From the NCBI GenBank assembly GCA_014380815.1, contig JACMJB010000166.1:1-40229 (forward strand): a DNA stretch of 40,229 nt. The letters are read 5' to 3'. Below the pieces are notes generated by a model. The model was not told the origin of the DNA. It did not search any database and saw only the letters and a list, made by a program, of their open reading frames with translations. This document shows, piece after piece, positions 32,566-40,229 of this stretch (the first letter of the stretch is position 1; every line of letters starts with the position of its first letter). Position numbers and translations under genes: made by a program. This DNA is from Armatimonadota bacterium. Lineage in GTDB: Bacteria > Armatimonadota > Armatimonadia > Armatimonadales > Armatimonadaceae.

Positions 32566-32595
32566 ATTATAGCACGGGTGGAATTTTTTCATCAA
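32566..32595 (-). promoter_or_regulatory. Extended -10 promoter facing the envelope block
   Basis: Minus strand: -35 TTGATG (32595-32590), 18-base spacer ending TGC, then perfect -10 TATAAT (32571-32566). The only minus-strand gene ahead is the giant PD40 protein gene. Confidence 0.65.
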
Positions 32596-32677
32596 GCCCC
32601 CTCGGAAGGGAGAATTCCCCGTACTATTGACCCCTGCCCTGAGGTTCTCCTTCCAGGCAGTGGCAAAAAACGCATTA

Positions 32678-33232
32678 TTATGGGATTTCCTGGGTCAGCT
32701 CCGCGTCCCCTTCGGCGTGTTCCCACTCAGACCAGGTTCGCCGCTCGAACGCCAGGTAGTCGCGCCACAGTTCCGGGGAGCCGTCCGGCACCTGGGGCAC
32801 CGCCTCGATGGGGCATGGCAGCCAGGGGGTATGCCCAAACAAGCGGCACACCGTGGGCCGCACGGGGTAGATCGAGCAGCGGCGGTTTTGGGTGTCTCGG
32901 TACCGGCAAAAGGTGACGGTCGCGCCCGTGTCTTCCGCGCCCGGCCAGGGGACCGTCTTCTCCTGATCGGCGACCCGCTGAACCTCCTCAGGCGCCTGAG
33001 CAGCAAGATAAGCCTCCACTGCTTCGCGCTCCGCGCGGCTGACCGTGAACCCGTCCATGCAGCGCAGCCCGCAGCCGTCGCAGCCGTCGCAGACCCCCAG
33101 CGCCATTCGAGCGGTCTGGGCATCGCGGCGTGCCACAAACTGCTCCCACGCCGCAATCGCGGCCGGCGCAGGGTCCGCCGCCGCACCCCTTGCGCTTTCC
33201 GGCCCGGATACCATATTTAAAAGTACGGACAA
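32678..33232 (-). CDS. YkgJ-family cysteine cluster protein
   Basis: 184 residues from a TTG at 33232 (GGGAGAG seven bases upstream); an ATG at 33214 is an alternative. Clustered Cys: CDGCDGCGLRC at about 48-58, then a C-x8-C-x9-C series (CRYRDTQNRRC, IYPVRPTVCRLFG) and a final WLPC. This matches the zinc- or iron-binding cysteine cluster family (YkgJ/CxxCxxCC-like), whose role is unsettled. The start is divergent from corA with only 50 bases between. Family assignment is good, function unknown. Confidence 0.85.
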   Translation of the reverse strand: MSVLLNMVSGPESARGAAADPAPAAIAAWEQFVARRDAQTARMALGVCDGCDGCGLRCMDGFTVSRAEREAVEAYLAAQAPEEVQRVADQEKTVPWPGAEDTGATVTFCRYRDTQNRRCSIYPVRPTVCRLFGHTPWLPCPIEAVPQVPDGSPELWRDYLAFERRTWSEWEHAEGDAELTQEIP

Positions 33233-33282
33233 ATCGAAACTCTCCCGTTTCCGACACCTTAAAGTATTGAGGATATTCGCGA

Positions 33283-34314
33283 ATGCTGACTGTTGATATA
33301 CGCCGGGGCGAACAGAAGTCCCAGCGCCATACGGATCTTGACTCGATTGGGGAGTGGCTGGACGACCCGCAGGCGCTGTTCTGGATAGATATGACGGACC
33401 CGACCGACACCGAGTGGGACACGATCGCGGCCCGGTTCAAATTCCATCCGCTCGCCCTGGAGGACGCCCGCCAGCGCAATCAGCGCCCCAAGCTCGATGC
33501 CTACGACGGCTACCTGTATCTTGCCCTGCGCGCGTGGATCGGCGAACAAAGCCCCTCCGACGACCGGGGCGATGCCACGCAGGAGGTAGACGTTTTCTTC
33601 GCGCCGCGTTACCTGATCACGATCCACGAAGGGGGCTGCGACCCGCTCAAAGAGGTCCGGCGCCGCTGGGATGCCCTGCCGACCCTGCCGTCTCCGCCCG
33701 GACAGGGAGCGCCGCAACGCACCTCTGCGCTGCTGCTGCACACGCTTCTGGACACAATCGTAGATGCGATGTTCCCCGTGATGGACCAGATTGACGAGGC
33801 AATTGACACCCTGGAAACGCAGGTCTATACCGTCTCCGTCGCGGCGACCGCGGCGGCGTCCTCCCGGGAGCCGCTGGAGCTGGCACCCGCACTGCGCTTC
33901 AAGAAAAAGCTTCTGCTTCTTCGTCAGACTGTCGCGCCGCTCCGGGACATCCTGAACGAGCTACTCCGCACCGGCGAGCCGCTGGTTCCCGGTGAAACGA
34001 CCGCATATTTTCAGGATGTCTACGACCATACGCTGCGCCTTCTGGAGCAGATTGACCTTCACCGGGATATTGTCGGCGGCGTGATGGACGCTGTGATGGC
34101 CCAGACCAACAATCGCCTGAATCAGGTCGTCAAAACACTGACGGTCTTCTCCACGATGTTGATGAGCGCGAGTCTGGTGGCGGGGATCTATGGGATGAAT
34201 TTCAAGTACATGCCCGAATTGGAGTGGCGCTATGGCTACTTCGGTGCGCTTGCCCTGATGCTGGGCATTATCGCCGCGCTCGCGCTGTATTTCAAGCGGA
34301 TCGGCTGGTTCTGA
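33283..34314 (+). CDS. corA: CorA family divalent metal ion transporter
   Basis: 343 residues. N-terminal cytoplasmic alpha/beta domain (LFWIDMTDPTDTEWDTIAA, FHPLALEDARQRNQRPKLD, YLYLALRA, YLITIHEGG), a long helical stalk, then two C-terminal membrane helices (about 282-303 and 317-336) with the signature GMN at 304-306 followed by FKYMPEL. The YGMN loop is the selectivity entrance of the pentameric Mg2+/Co2+ channel. Length and motif order are normal. GAGG lies about ten bases before the ATG. An 18-nt GC-rich inverted repeat (34313-34330) covers the space before the convergent gene at 34331. Confidence 0.95.
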   Translation: MLTVDIRRGEQKSQRHTDLDSIGEWLDDPQALFWIDMTDPTDTEWDTIAARFKFHPLALEDARQRNQRPKLDAYDGYLYLALRAWIGEQSPSDDRGDATQEVDVFFAPRYLITIHEGGCDPLKEVRRRWDALPTLPSPPGQGAPQRTSALLLHTLLDTIVDAMFPVMDQIDEAIDTLETQVYTVSVAATAAASSREPLELAPALRFKKKLLLLRQTVAPLRDILNELLRTGEPLVPGETTAYFQDVYDHTLRLLEQIDLHRDIVGGVMDAVMAQTNNRLNQVVKTLTVFSTMLMSASLVAGIYGMNFKYMPELEWRYGYFGALALMLGIIAALALYFKRIGWF

Positions 34315-34330
34315 GCGCAAGCGCCCGCTC

Positions 34331-34654
34331 TTAATGCCCCCGCTCGATGAACTGGTGCAGGCGGCGATAGATCGTGTCCGTCAGATGGTCAATCGCCGCT
34401 TCCCGGTCGCCCCCGAAATCCAGCGCGACGTATTCGCGGAACGTGTGCTCGATCTCGCCGATCCGGTAGGTGGCAAGCTCGCGCGGCAGTTTCAGCGCGC
34501 GGTTCGTCTTTTCGTCGGTGACGGTGACATGGGCCTCGAACCATTTGGCCTTGTCCAGCGCGCGAGCATCCCACCCGACCGCGATGATGTAGTCCGTTGC
34601 TCGGTCCACGGTGGTGTAGCGGCGCTTGATCTGTGTTAGGTGCCCGATCTCCAT
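34331..34654 (-). CDS. Small conserved-looking hypothetical protein (107 residues)
   Basis: The ATG lies one base after the stop of the SGNH hydrolase gene, so the two are co-translated. The product has alternating strands and helices: YIIAVGWDARALDKAKWFEA, HVTVTDEKTNRALKLPRELA, YRIGEIEHTFREYVALDFGG, ending in a helix DTIYRRLHQFIERGH. No signal, no membrane helix, no catalytic motif; family not recognised. Close coupling with the hydrolase is the only functional hint. Confidence 0.7.
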   Translation of the reverse strand: MEIGHLTQIKRRYTTVDRATDYIIAVGWDARALDKAKWFEAHVTVTDEKTNRALKLPRELATYRIGEIEHTFREYVALDFGGDREAAIDHLTDTIYRRLHQFIERGH

Positions 34655-34655
34655 C

Positions 34656-35321
34656 TTACCTGGCTCCTCCCGAGAAGAATCCCAGCGTTTTCAGCACCGC
34701 AGCCGCGAGCACGGCATCCCCAGCGGGGCGCAAATGGACCCCGTCGGAGGTCAGCGTCTTGCCCGGCTCGCCGCCCACGGTCGGCAGATTTGCCACCAGC
34801 GCCGTGTCCAGGTCGGTGTCGGTCGGGGCGATCAGCAGTCCGCGCGAGGCGGCGATTGCATGCACCGCGGCCCGGTAATCCCGAAGTGCGACATTGCCCG
34901 CGCTCGACAGGTCCTCTCCGATCACCGTCGGCGGCAGCAGGACCACGTTCGCGCCGGAGGCCACCAGCCGGTCCGTCAACTCCGCCAGGCCCTCGCGGTA
35001 CGTTCCCAGGGGAACCCCGCTTTTGCCGCCATCGTTCAGGCCGTGCCAGACATCATTGATCCCGACGCTCACAGTCACCCAGTCTGGACGGTGCGAAAGC
35101 ACGTCGCGATCCAGCCGGGCCAGAAGGTCCGGGATTTTGTTGCCGCCGATCCCGGCGTTCACGACCCGGATATTTCGGTCAGGGTAGGAAGCGGCAATCA
35201 GAGCAGCAATCATCGGGCAGTACCCAACGCTGTTCTGTGTGATCGAGTCGCCCAGGCAGACCAGGGTCTGATTCGGTCCGATTTTGAAGCCATCGGCGGG
35301 GGCGTTGGAAACAGTGCTCAT
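34656..35321 (-). CDS. SGNH/GDSL-type hydrolase
   Basis: 221 residues. Block I LVCLGDSITQNSVGY (catalytic Ser in GDS, about 21-35), block II Gly in NAGIGGNKI, block III VSVGINDVW (Asn) and block V SDGVHLRPAGDAVL (Asp, His): the full SGNH set. These are lipases or acyl-esterases acting on small esters, acyl-CoA or decorated glycans. No signal peptide, so cytoplasmic. The promoter at 35331-35359 sits right before it, giving a leader of only a few bases. It is co-transcribed with the 107-residue protein. Confidence 0.92.
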   Translation of the reverse strand: MSTVSNAPADGFKIGPNQTLVCLGDSITQNSVGYCPMIAALIAASYPDRNIRVVNAGIGGNKIPDLLARLDRDVLSHRPDWVTVSVGINDVWHGLNDGGKSGVPLGTYREGLAELTDRLVASGANVVLLPPTVIGEDLSSAGNVALRDYRAAVHAIAASRGLLIAPTDTDLDTALVANLPTVGGEPGKTLTSDGVHLRPAGDAVLAAAVLKTLGFFSGGAR

Positions 35322-35330
35322 CTCGCGCCG

Positions 35331-35359
35331 ATTGTAGCACGGTGGCCAGAGACGGTCAA
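35331..35359 (-). promoter_or_regulatory. sigma70 promoter of the SGNH hydrolase gene with nearly leaderless geometry
   Basis: Minus strand: -35 TTGACC (35359-35354), 17-base spacer ending TGC (extended -10), -10 TACAAT (35336-35331). The -10 ends nine bases before the ATG at 35321, so only about two to four leader bases are expected. Confidence 0.7.
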
Positions 35360-35392
35360 GCAGCGGTCAGGCAGTGGTCAGGCAGTGGTCAG
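35349..35392 (-). repeat. Four 11-bp tandem repeats leading into the SGNH promoter -35
   Basis: On the minus strand: CTGACCACTGC, CTGACCACTGC, CTGACCGCTGC, then the degenerate TTGACCGTCTC, whose TTGACC is the -35 box. The first unit overlaps the stop codon of the GGDEF-EAL gene. Eleven bases is close to one DNA turn, so units face the same side of the helix. Confidence 0.75.
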
Positions 35393-38094
35393 CGATTGGG
35401 ATCAGGGGCGTTCTTTGCCGTGGCGAGAACCGGGTACCGCCTGTCCCGCCGGGGCGTGGGCGTGGAGCGCCGGGCAAGTGCCAGGACCTCTGCCGCCGTG
35501 GTCGGCGGGCTGAAGAGATACCCCTGAAACCGCTCACAGCCCATCGAGGCAAGGGTGTTCCGCTGAAGTTCTGTCTCTACCCCCTCGGCGACCACCTCCA
35601 GACCGATGCCGTGCGCCATGCCGACCAGGTTTCGCACCACGATCTCGCTTTTGCGGTCCTCGACCAGATCCGTGATAAAGGAGCGGTCAATCTTCAGCAC
35701 ATCGAACGGGAACGTCCGCAGGTAGGAGAACGACGAGTATCCGGTCCCAAAATCGTCCACGGAAAGGCGGACCCCCAGCTTCTTCAGCGCGTTCAGGATC
35801 ATCAGCGCCTCTTTTTCCTGAAGCAGCGTACCTTCCGTCAGTTCCAGATCCAGGCAGTTCGCGGGCAGGCCGGTATCCCGCAGCGCGGCGGCGACCGCGT
35901 CAACCAGCCCACCCTGCTGAAACTGATGGGCTGAAAGGTTCACCGAGACCCGGAGTGGCACGCCATCGAGTTCCCAGCGCACGGCCTGCTGGCAGGCCTC
36001 GCGGAGCGCCCACTCGCCAATCCCCATAATCATTCCGGTCTCTTCCGCGATCTGGATAAACTGCAGGGGCGAGATCAGGCCAAGCTGCGGGCTGTCCCAG
36101 CGGATCAATGCCTCCGCCCCGACCATTCGCCCGGTTATCAGGTCCATCTGCGGCTGGTACAGCAGGAAGAATTCGCCCCGGTCCAGCGCGCGCCGCAGGT
36201 TTGTCTCCAGCACCAGGCGGTCGAGCGCGCGCGCCCCCATGGTCTCTGTGTAGACTCGGTAGCTGTCACGCCCCTGATCCTTGGCGCGGTACATCGCCGT
36301 ATCGGCCCGCTTCAGCAGCGTTTCGATGTCGGTCCCGTCCTGCGGCGCGATGCTAATCCCGATACTGGCTGTCGCATACATCTCATGACCGTCTATCAGA
36401 AAGGACGCATCCAGGGCATCCAGCAGCCGCTGGGCCACCGATGCAGTGGTGGACGTACAGATCTGCGCGTCCTCGATCTCCTCGTAGGGGATCAGAATCG
36501 CGAACTCGTCGCCCCCAATCCGGGCGATCATATCTTCGGCGCGAAGCTGCCCCTCCAGCCGCCGGGCGACCTCCTGCAGCAGCTTGTCTCCGACACCGTG
36601 ACCGAGCGTGTCGTTGATCTGCTTAAACCGGTCCAGATCGAAAAAGAGGATTCCCACGGTCGAACCCCGCTGGTCAGAAAGCGCCAGAGCCTCCGCAAGC
36701 TGATCCTGATACCGCAGGCGATTGGGGAGACCGGTCAGGGCATCATGGGTGGCCTGCCACCGGATCTGCTCCTCGGCCCGTTTGCGCTCCGTCACCTCAC
36801 GCTGGATCGAGATCCAGTGCGTCTGAAAGCCCGTCTCGTCAACGATTGGCCGGATATTCAGCTCCACCCAGAAGGTGGTTCCGTCGCGTCGGTAATTGAG
36901 TACCTCGGCCTGAGCCGGCTCGCGCGCCGCGCGTCGCTCCCGCAAGTAGGCAAGGACCCGGTTGTCGGTAAGCACCCCCTGGAGCATTCGGGGAGATTTC
37001 CCGACGATCTCGCTGCTTGCGTATCCGGTCATCCGCTCAAATGCCTGGTTGACGTACACCACTCGCGGTGACATGCCCTCCTCGGCCTGGGTGATCATGA
37101 TAACGTCGTTCGCACTCTGGACCGCTTGCGTCAGAAGCTGCCGCTCCGCATCGCTCCCCTTTCGGAGATGGATCTGTTCTCCCAGTTCGCGCCGCGCTTC
37201 CGCGAGGGCTTGCGCCTGCTCCCTCAGATCCGCTTGCAAGCGAACCTGTGTCGCCTCCAGAACCACCTGCGCTTTTTCCCGCTCCTGAAGCCGTGCGCTC
37301 ACAGTTTTACGCCAGAGAGCGAGCCGTCTCGCGGCGGGAAGTCCCATCGCCGCCGTCAGCAAACCTCCGGCTGCCGCCAGCGACAGGCACGCGATCAGCA
37401 CGACCTTCTGCCAAAGGTCAATTCGGGCGAGGCGCTGCCCCTGGGAGGCCGAAAGCTGCGAAAGCCCCCGGCTAAACGCGTCGGTCATTCCCACGTAACG
37501 ACCGTTCGAAAGAGCGGCGACGGCTGGCACACCCTGACCGGATGCCGCCAGCGCGAGTGTCTGTTTCTCCAGTGACAGGCAGGCCCACCCCGAAGCGATC
37601 ACCCCGGAGGCGGATAGCGCCGCCGGGGCGCCCTCCGAAGCGGCGGTGAGCTGTTTCAGGCTCTGAACAAACGCGGACGCGGCTTCGCGGTAGCGCGCGC
37701 CCCAGCGATCTCCACCCTCCGACCGTGCGGTCATTCGGGCAGCCAGGAGGCGGGAATCGTTCGAACGACTGACCAAAGCAGCGGCGCTGAGGATCGCCGC
37801 GCTGTCGGCACGTTCCCGCCCCGCCGCGACAAGCGACCAGAGCGCGCCGAGGCCCAGCAGGACCAGCAAAACGGAGGTGGCGCGGAGGGCGCGCACAAGC
37901 CGCTGAAGCGACCGACGAGACAGCGTCTCGAACTGCGGGGCAGTCAGGGAGGGGGAGACCGCAGCGATAACTGGGGCAACAAACGGGTCGGTTTCGGCGG
38001 ACGATGCGGCAGCGACCGCCGCCGCGGCGGCAGTCGTTTCCCCGGGAACAAGAGCGGAAAAGGCGATGGGGTCTGCGCGGTTACTGCGTGTCAC
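35389..38094 (-). CDS. Membrane PAS-GGDEF-EAL dual cyclic-di-GMP enzyme
   Basis: 901 residues, GTG start. Two membrane helices (about 72-92 and 230-252) enclose a helical sensor domain; then a coiled coil, a PAS domain (about 322-432: NDVIMITQ, VVYVNQAFERMTGY), GGDEF (about 445-615) with the intact active site GGDEF at 527-531, FFDLDRFKQIND, and an inhibitory RxxD site (Arg518-Asp521) exactly five residues upstream; then EAL (about 625-875) with Glu661 in EALIRW, NLSAHQF, LELTEGTLL, DDFGTGYSSFSYL, LKIDRSFI and AEGVETE. Both cyclase and phosphodiesterase sets look complete, so the output depends on sensing. The N-terminus is Ala-rich, with 60 unusual residues before the first helix. No second cyclic-di-GMP gene seen nearby. 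Confidence 0.95.
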   Translation of the reverse strand: MTRSNRADPIAFSALVPGETTAAAAAVAAASSAETDPFVAPVIAAVSPSLTAPQFETLSRRSLQRLVRALRATSVLLVLLGLGALWSLVAAGRERADSAAILSAAALVSRSNDSRLLAARMTARSEGGDRWGARYREAASAFVQSLKQLTAASEGAPAALSASGVIASGWACLSLEKQTLALAASGQGVPAVAALSNGRYVGMTDAFSRGLSQLSASQGQRLARIDLWQKVVLIACLSLAAAGGLLTAAMGLPAARRLALWRKTVSARLQEREKAQVVLEATQVRLQADLREQAQALAEARRELGEQIHLRKGSDAERQLLTQAVQSANDVIMITQAEEGMSPRVVYVNQAFERMTGYASSEIVGKSPRMLQGVLTDNRVLAYLRERRAAREPAQAEVLNYRRDGTTFWVELNIRPIVDETGFQTHWISIQREVTERKRAEEQIRWQATHDALTGLPNRLRYQDQLAEALALSDQRGSTVGILFFDLDRFKQINDTLGHGVGDKLLQEVARRLEGQLRAEDMIARIGGDEFAILIPYEEIEDAQICTSTTASVAQRLLDALDASFLIDGHEMYATASIGISIAPQDGTDIETLLKRADTAMYRAKDQGRDSYRVYTETMGARALDRLVLETNLRRALDRGEFFLLYQPQMDLITGRMVGAEALIRWDSPQLGLISPLQFIQIAEETGMIMGIGEWALREACQQAVRWELDGVPLRVSVNLSAHQFQQGGLVDAVAAALRDTGLPANCLDLELTEGTLLQEKEALMILNALKKLGVRLSVDDFGTGYSSFSYLRTFPFDVLKIDRSFITDLVEDRKSEIVVRNLVGMAHGIGLEVVAEGVETELQRNTLASMGCERFQGYLFSPPTTAAEVLALARRSTPTPRRDRRYPVLATAKNAPDPNR

Positions 38095-38272
38095 AGGATG
38101 AAACCATCTCGCCCTTCAGGCAATACCTCAAAGCATTAAAAGCAATGGGGAGGCGGCAGGGAGGCAACGGCGACGCCGGTCCCCTTTTCTATCGGTTTGC
38201 CACGAGTCAATCCTTATGTAGATAATTCCTTCAGGCGGCTGGGAATTTTCTTCTCCGTGGTATTTGTTCTGT

Positions 38273-38301
38273 TTGCCGCCCCTCCTTCGGCGGGGTATAA
38301 A
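38273..38301 (+). promoter_or_regulatory. sigma70-like promoter for mfd
   Basis: TTGCCG (38273-38278), 17-base spacer, TATAAA (38296-38301). The -35 and spacer carry an inverted repeat CCGCC (38276-38280) / GGCGG (38289-38293). Leader of about 20 nt to the ATG at 38328. Confidence 0.5.
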
Positions 38302-38327
38302 CAAAAGGCGCCGGGCAGGTCGAGGAG

Positions 38328-40229
38328 ATGCCAGCGGCGTGTTCACTACTGCCTATGACTTTTTCAACACTTTTGCCGCTCGCGGACGGATGGGAGACCC
38401 TGGCGCTGGTGCGGGATGCACTGCGGCGGGGCCGTCGGTCTGCCCAGATCGAAGGAATGCCGGTCGCCGCGAAGGGCTGGGTGCTCGCGCGGCTTCGGGA
38501 AGAAACGACGCCAAGTGCCGCTGGCGGCGGCCCGCCGATGCTGCTGGTGCTGACCTACACGGAGGAGCAGGCGCTTCGGCTTGCCGCTGACCTGCGCGAT
38601 TTTCTGCCGGAAGCGGCGGCACCGGCGGTGCGGGTCCTGCCGTCGTCGCTGCCCCTGCTGCTCGACGACGAAGAGAGTGGGCGGGATGTGGGCCGCGCGG
38701 GGCGTCGCCTTGCCGTGCTGACCGCGCTCGCCAACCATGAGCCGGTGACCGCTCTGGTCGCGCCGATAACAGCCCTGCTGCAAAAGACGCCGCCACCCGC
38801 CGCGGTCAAAAACCGGCGCGTCACGATCTCTGTAGGCGATACGCTGAACCTGGAGGTGATCGCTGCGCGACTGACCGCGTTTGGCTACAGCCGCGAGGAT
38901 CAGGTAAATCTGCCTGGCTCGTTCGCGCGCCGAGGCGACATTCTGGATGTCTTCCCCAGTGACGCCGAAACACCGGTCCGTATTGATTTGTTCGGCGATG
39001 ACGTGGAAACAATCCGCCTCTTCGACCGAGAGACCCAGATGAGTGCGGGCAAGATCGAATCCATCACGCTGGTTGCCGCCCACGAAGTCGCTTATACCCG
39101 CGAGACGATGGCGAAAGCCAGCGAGTCCGCCCGCAAACTGCTGGCCCGCCGACTCGCCGAGATGGCGAAGAAGCAGGCTGCGCAGGGCGTGGAGGATTCC
39201 ATCGTTCGAGAGCGGGTCGAGCGGCTGCGCGAGAGTGCGGAGGGCGACATCACCCGCCTTTCTCAGGCCGCCTATTTCGCGGGCATCGAGCGGTATCTGC
39301 CGCTTTTGCACCCTGATGCGGGCTGCGCCCTCGATTATCTCCCCACCGACGGCGGGGAGATCCTTGTCGTGCTCGATGAACCCGCACAGATGAAGTCCCA
39401 TACCGAGCGCGAGATCGAGGTCGTCACCAAAAATCTGGAAGGTCGTGCCGAACGAGGCGAGATTCTGCCGGTCACCGATCCGATCTGCGAATCCTTCGAG
39501 GAGGCGATCCTAGCCGCTGCCAAGGATCGCCCGACGCTGTTTCTGTCGCTGCTGGCTCGCTCGCTGGGATTTCTGCAGCCCGCCGCCGATTTTCACGCGT
39601 CGGGCGCGGCCCCTGCGGAGAGCTTTGCCGGGAAGCCCGCTGCCCTCGCGGATGCGATCGTCACTTATGTCAAGAACCGGGCGCGGGTCGTGATCGTGTC
39701 CGCACAGGCCCCTCGCGTCCGCACTCTGCTCCAGGATCGCGGCATCCACGAAGTCCCCTTAGGGCTTCTGGCCGCTTCCGCTTCCAACCAAGGTGGGGTC
39801 ACCCTTGTGGATGGCGTGCTGCGGGCCGGGTTCCGCCTGCCCGACGCCAGACTGATCGTCTTCACCGATACCGAGATCTTCGGGAGTGCCCAGGACAAGC
39901 TCAAAGGGCGCAAACGCGAGTTCCGCGATGGCATGCGGATCACTTCGCTGCTGGACTTGAAGGAGGGCGATTATGTCGTCCATATCCATCATGGGATCGG
40001 CATGTATCGCGGCCTGACCAAGATGACGGTTCAGGGTGTCGAAAAAGAGTATCTGCTGATCCAGTACGACGGCGGCGACAAACTGTATGTGCCGGTGGAT
40101 CAGGTGGACCGGGTCCAGAAATACATCGGGTCGGAGGGCGGCACGCCCAGTGTCAACAAGCTGGGCGGCCAGGAATGGGCGAAGACCACCGCCAAGGCGA
40201 AGCGGCAGGTCAAGGAGATGGCGGGGGAA
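38328..40229 (+). CDS. mfd: Transcription-repair coupling factor Mfd (partial, cut by window edge)
   Basis: 634 codons are open to the last base. Start is either the ATG at 38328 (AGG eight bases upstream) or the in-frame ATG at 38355, which lacks a ribosome site; the first is preferred. UvrB-homology region: LVLTYTEEQALRLAADLRDF, VLTALANHEPVTALVAPITALLQ, LPGSFARRGDILDVFPSDAE and VRIDLFGDDVETIRLFDRET (the UvrB-like 'GxFxxRGDIxDIF' signature). Near the end is the CarD-like RNA-polymerase-binding domain: LKEGDYVVHIHHGIGMYRGL, LIQYDGGDKLYVPVDQVDRV, then the linker leading to the translocase, which lies outside. Mfd releases stalled RNA polymerase and recruits UvrA. The region between (about 250-520) is more divergent. 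Identification is secure. Confidence 0.95.
   Translation, partial: MPAACSLLPMTFSTLLPLADGWETLALVRDALRRGRRSAQIEGMPVAAKGWVLARLREETTPSAAGGGPPMLLVLTYTEEQALRLAADLRDFLPEAAAPAVRVLPSSLPLLLDDEESGRDVGRAGRRLAVLTALANHEPVTALVAPITALLQKTPPPAAVKNRRVTISVGDTLNLEVIAARLTAFGYSREDQVNLPGSFARRGDILDVFPSDAETPVRIDLFGDDVETIRLFDRETQMSAGKIESITLVAAHEVAYTRETMAKASESARKLLARRLAEMAKKQAAQGVEDSIVRERVERLRESAEGDITRLSQAAYFAGIERYLPLLHPDAGCALDYLPTDGGEILVVLDEPAQMKSHTEREIEVVTKNLEGRAERGEILPVTDPICESFEEAILAAAKDRPTLFLSLLARSLGFLQPAADFHASGAAPAESFAGKPAALADAIVTYVKNRARVVIVSAQAPRVRTLLQDRGIHEVPLGLLAASASNQGGVTLVDGVLRAGFRLPDARLIVFTDTEIFGSAQDKLKGRKREFRDGMRITSLLDLKEGDYVVHIHHGIGMYRGLTKMTVQGVEKEYLLIQYDGGDKLYVPVDQVDRVQKYIGSEGGTPSVNKLGGQEWAKTTAKAKRQVKEMAGE

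Noticed and set aside
38128-38346. 72-residue minus-strand open frame upstream of mfd
   Set aside because: No ribosome site, Arg-rich low-complexity product, and it overlaps the mfd promoter.
38364-39401. 345-residue minus-strand open frame in the mfd region
   Set aside because: The plus strand encodes the N-terminal part of Mfd without interruption; this frame is its shadow.

Overview
The window is about 40 kb of GC-rich bacterial chromosome that reads as a diderm bacterium close to Armatimonadota. This placement is an inference. It rests on an outer-membrane-type beta-barrel protein ending in Phe, a CsgG-like periplasmic protein, a DUF6785/DUF6784-type polytopic membrane protein, very large secreted PD40/carboxypeptidase-regulatory-like proteins, a SteA/MctB pair outside Actinobacteria, high GC and frequent TTG/GTG starts. 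No rRNA, tRNA, insertion sequence, phage or CRISPR array was seen.

Layout. 1-654 (-): a TetR-family regulator cut by the left edge, divergent from 862-2121 (+) steA-like; the gap between them holds two near-perfect sigma70 promoters facing apart and an inverted repeat. 2141-4183 (-): DUF6785-type membrane protein. 4355-6935 (+): mctB/steB-like, GT2 and MraY/WecA-like genes, fused by 4-nt stop/start overlaps. 7260-8669 (+): two membrane proteins. 8711-11946 (+): NlpC/P60 peptidase, YgfZ-like protein, a small anchored protein and a polysaccharide deacetylase. 11959-13835 (-): FAD amine-oxidase-like enzyme and a helical membrane protein. 13952-17845 (-): sbcC and sbcD. 17921-19462 (-): a glycosyltransferase with a C-terminal cold-shock-like segment, preceded by an 80-residue unknown protein. 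19980-32064 (-): four consecutive envelope or secreted proteins: a 2209-residue PD40 protein, a CsgG-like protein with a polyglycine minisatellite, a small exported protein and an LptD/OstA-like barrel with an Ig-like N-terminus. 32678-33232 (-) YkgJ-type cysteine cluster protein, diverging from corA (33283-34314, +). 34331-35321 (-): small protein and SGNH hydrolase. 35389-38094 (-): PAS-GGDEF-EAL protein. 38328-end (+): mfd, cut by the right edge.

How the parts may fit. The left third is envelope-centred: SteA and MctB/SteB homologues act in cell separation and envelope integrity in Corynebacteriales, and here they sit beside a polyprenyl-phosphate-type glycosyl pathway (GT2 plus MraY/WecA-like) and, further down, an NlpC/P60 hydrolase. 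sbcCD and mfd are DNA repair genes. The 19.6-32.6 kb block is the best candidate for an undescribed system: a co-oriented set of outer-envelope proteins, apparently led by one strong extended -10 promoter with a leader of about 0.5 kb. At several genes a -10 box lies so close to the start codon that leaderless or nearly leaderless mRNAs are expected. No function was proven here, since all calls come from reading translated sequence without database searches.
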